A stretch of DNA of 64,000 nucleotides, from positions 62,001 to 126,000 of the forward strand of contig NZ_LZHQ01000028.1 in assembly GCF_001690655.1 (NCBI RefSeq), read 5' to 3'. The notes beneath the pieces were generated by a model that was not told where the DNA came from, did no database searches, and saw nothing but the letters and a program-made list of their open reading frames with translations. Numbering within the stretch: the first letter of the stretch is position 1; each line of letters starts with the position of its first letter. A program made the translations under genes and the position numbers. The stretch is from Gilliamella sp. Occ3-1 (GTDB taxonomy: Bacteria; Pseudomonadota; Gammaproteobacteria; Enterobacterales; Orbaceae). Positions 63,154-64,000 of this stretch are shown here, piece after piece.

Positions 63154-63576
63154 ATGTTCAAAATAGCCAAAGAGTTTCAATTTGATGCTTGTCACATGTT
63201 AGATGGGCACAATAAAAAGTGTCATAATCTGCACGGACACACTTATCGCCTATTAGTTGAAATTAGCGGAGAGCTTATTGATAACGGCTCAAGCCAAGAT
63301 ATGGTGATGGATTATGCCGATTTAAAGCTAATAGTTAAACAACATATTGTCGATCCGTTAGATCACGCCTATCTTTACAATCAACATAACCCTAATGAGT
63401 GCCGTATCGCGTCGTTACTACAAGAAATGGATCGTAAAATTTTTGCCTTTCCATGTAGAACCACCGCAGAAGGAATGAGCAAATTTATTTTTGATTGCTT
63501 ATCGCAATATTTGCCTGTTTCGATGATCAAAGTATGGGAAACGCCAACTTCGTATTGTGAATATCATCGGAGTTAA
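63154..63576 (+). CDS. queD: 6-carboxy-5,6,7,8-tetrahydropterin synthase
   Basis: QueD makes CPH4 from dihydroneopterin triphosphate, an early step to preQ0/queuosine. 140 aa T-fold enzyme: zinc-binding His in FDACHM and CHNLHGHTYRL, catalytic Cys in KKCHNLHGH, VMDYADLKLIV, LDHAYLY and the C-terminal WETPTSYCEY with the substrate-anchoring Glu. Under a preQ1-I riboswitch; queE follows immediately. Confidence 0.95.
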   Translation: MFKIAKEFQFDACHMLDGHNKKCHNLHGHTYRLLVEISGELIDNGSSQDMVMDYADLKLIVKQHIVDPLDHAYLYNQHNPNECRIASLLQEMDRKIFAFPCRTTAEGMSKFIFDCLSQYLPVSMIKVWETPTSYCEYHRS

Positions 63577-63578
63577 TG

Positions 63579-64000
63579 ATGATTGAATTTCGTATTGTTG
63601 AAATCTTCGAATCCTTACAAGGCGAAGGTTATAATACTGGCATGCCTGCCGTTTTTATTCGTTTTGCAGGATGCAATTTAAATTGCGCCTGGTGTGACAC
63701 TAATTTTCGCAAATTTACTCGATTCACGTTAGATGCTTTAATGACTAAAGTGAGCAAATATAAAAGCAAAAATATTATTATTACAGGTGGCGAACCGACA
63801 ATGGTTAAAGCGTTACCTGAATTGCTTTTGCCACTTAAAAAAGCGGGTTATTTTATCACCATTGAAAGCAACGGTCTTGGTAAAGTCGATCCGCTTATTG
63901 ATTATATTGCGCTAAGCCCTAAATTTTGTTATCAGTCACGCTATCAAAAAATAGTACAACCAATAGCAAATGAAGTACGCATAGTAGCCGAAAATCACTG
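63579..64000 (+). CDS. queE: 7-carboxy-7-deazaguanine synthase QueE (3' truncated by window edge)
   Basis: Radical SAM enzyme converting CPH4 to CDG, the step after QueD. Open to the window end: FRIVEIFESLQGEGYNTGMPAVFIRFAG, the [4Fe-4S] motif CNLNCAWCD (CxxxCxxC), IIITGGEPTM and ITIESNGLG. The ATG at 63579 is favoured (GGAG 6 bases upstream); an ATG one codon earlier overlaps the queD stop by one base. Translationally coupled to queD. Confidence 0.94.
   Translation, partial: MIEFRIVEIFESLQGEGYNTGMPAVFIRFAGCNLNCAWCDTNFRKFTRFTLDALMTKVSKYKSKNIIITGGEPTMVKALPELLLPLKKAGYFITIESNGLGKVDPLIDYIALSPKFCYQSRYQKIVQPIANEVRIVAENH

Overview
The window is an AT-rich chromosomal segment of a gammaproteobacterium. 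Almost every protein reads as a close relative of an E. coli or Pasteurellaceae-type protein (SrmB, GuaB, HtpG, PssA, ClpB, PyrG, Eno, LexA, HldD/WaaF/WaaC). The low GC, the mix of enteric-type genes and the decayed type VI secretion remnants suggest Orbaceae (Gilliamella-like gut symbionts). That placement is inference; no 16S gene is present. I saw no tRNA, rRNA or CRISPR array.

Layout. 1-0.8 kb: 3' end of tamB. 1-7.7 kb: an EexN-like lipoprotein, a stand-alone MnmD methyltransferase, plsC, cmoM and the heptose/LPS inner-core genes hldD-waaF-waaC followed by yaeP. 7.7-13.6 kb: a CusRS-like two-component system, a candidate small RNA, trmA, srmB and a 2-Cys peroxiredoxin. 13.7-21.4 kb: a paired SMR transporter, ribB under an FMN riboswitch, the putrescine importer potFGHI, and a predicted lipid-anchored ecotin. 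21.5-30.4 kb: ydiK, pssA, guaB, gntT with a GntR-type operator, ubiG and an NSS-family Na+ symporter. 30.5-33.8 kb: an NYN nuclease-like protein with two OST-HTH repeats, then htpG behind a sigma-32 promoter. 33.9-40.6 kb: a beta-glucoside utilisation locus (LicT/BglG antiterminator, BglF PTS permease, 6-phospho-beta-glucosidase, OprD-like porin, exported histidine phosphatase) with two antiterminator RNA targets. 40.7-46.9 kb: ogt, IS scars, lysO, a YbjX-family gene, eno and pyrG.

46.9-51.2 kb is the accessory patch. A frameshifted IS3-family element is inserted into an older IS3 remnant. Next to it lie a 5'-truncated, multiply frameshifted vgrG, a broken DUF4123 adaptor gene and the N-terminal stub of a VasX-like effector cut by an IS481-type remnant. 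The patch is bracketed by inverted copies of a ~57-bp repeat with an internal dyad; a third, diverged copy lies near 2.1 kb.

51.2-64 kb returns to core genes: ycaO, a DUF4282 membrane protein, coaE-zapD-yacG-tsaD, lexA with two SOS boxes and a linked membrane protein, hisJQM without an adjacent hisP, clpB behind a sigma-32 promoter, and queD-queE behind a preQ1-I riboswitch.

The genes are mostly independent housekeeping units. The strongest regulatory logic visible is the two bgl antitermination sites, the FMN and preQ1 riboswitches, the SOS boxes, the two heat-shock promoters and the gluconate operator. Several frameshifts in the accessory patch fall in homopolymer runs, so read errors cannot be excluded for those.
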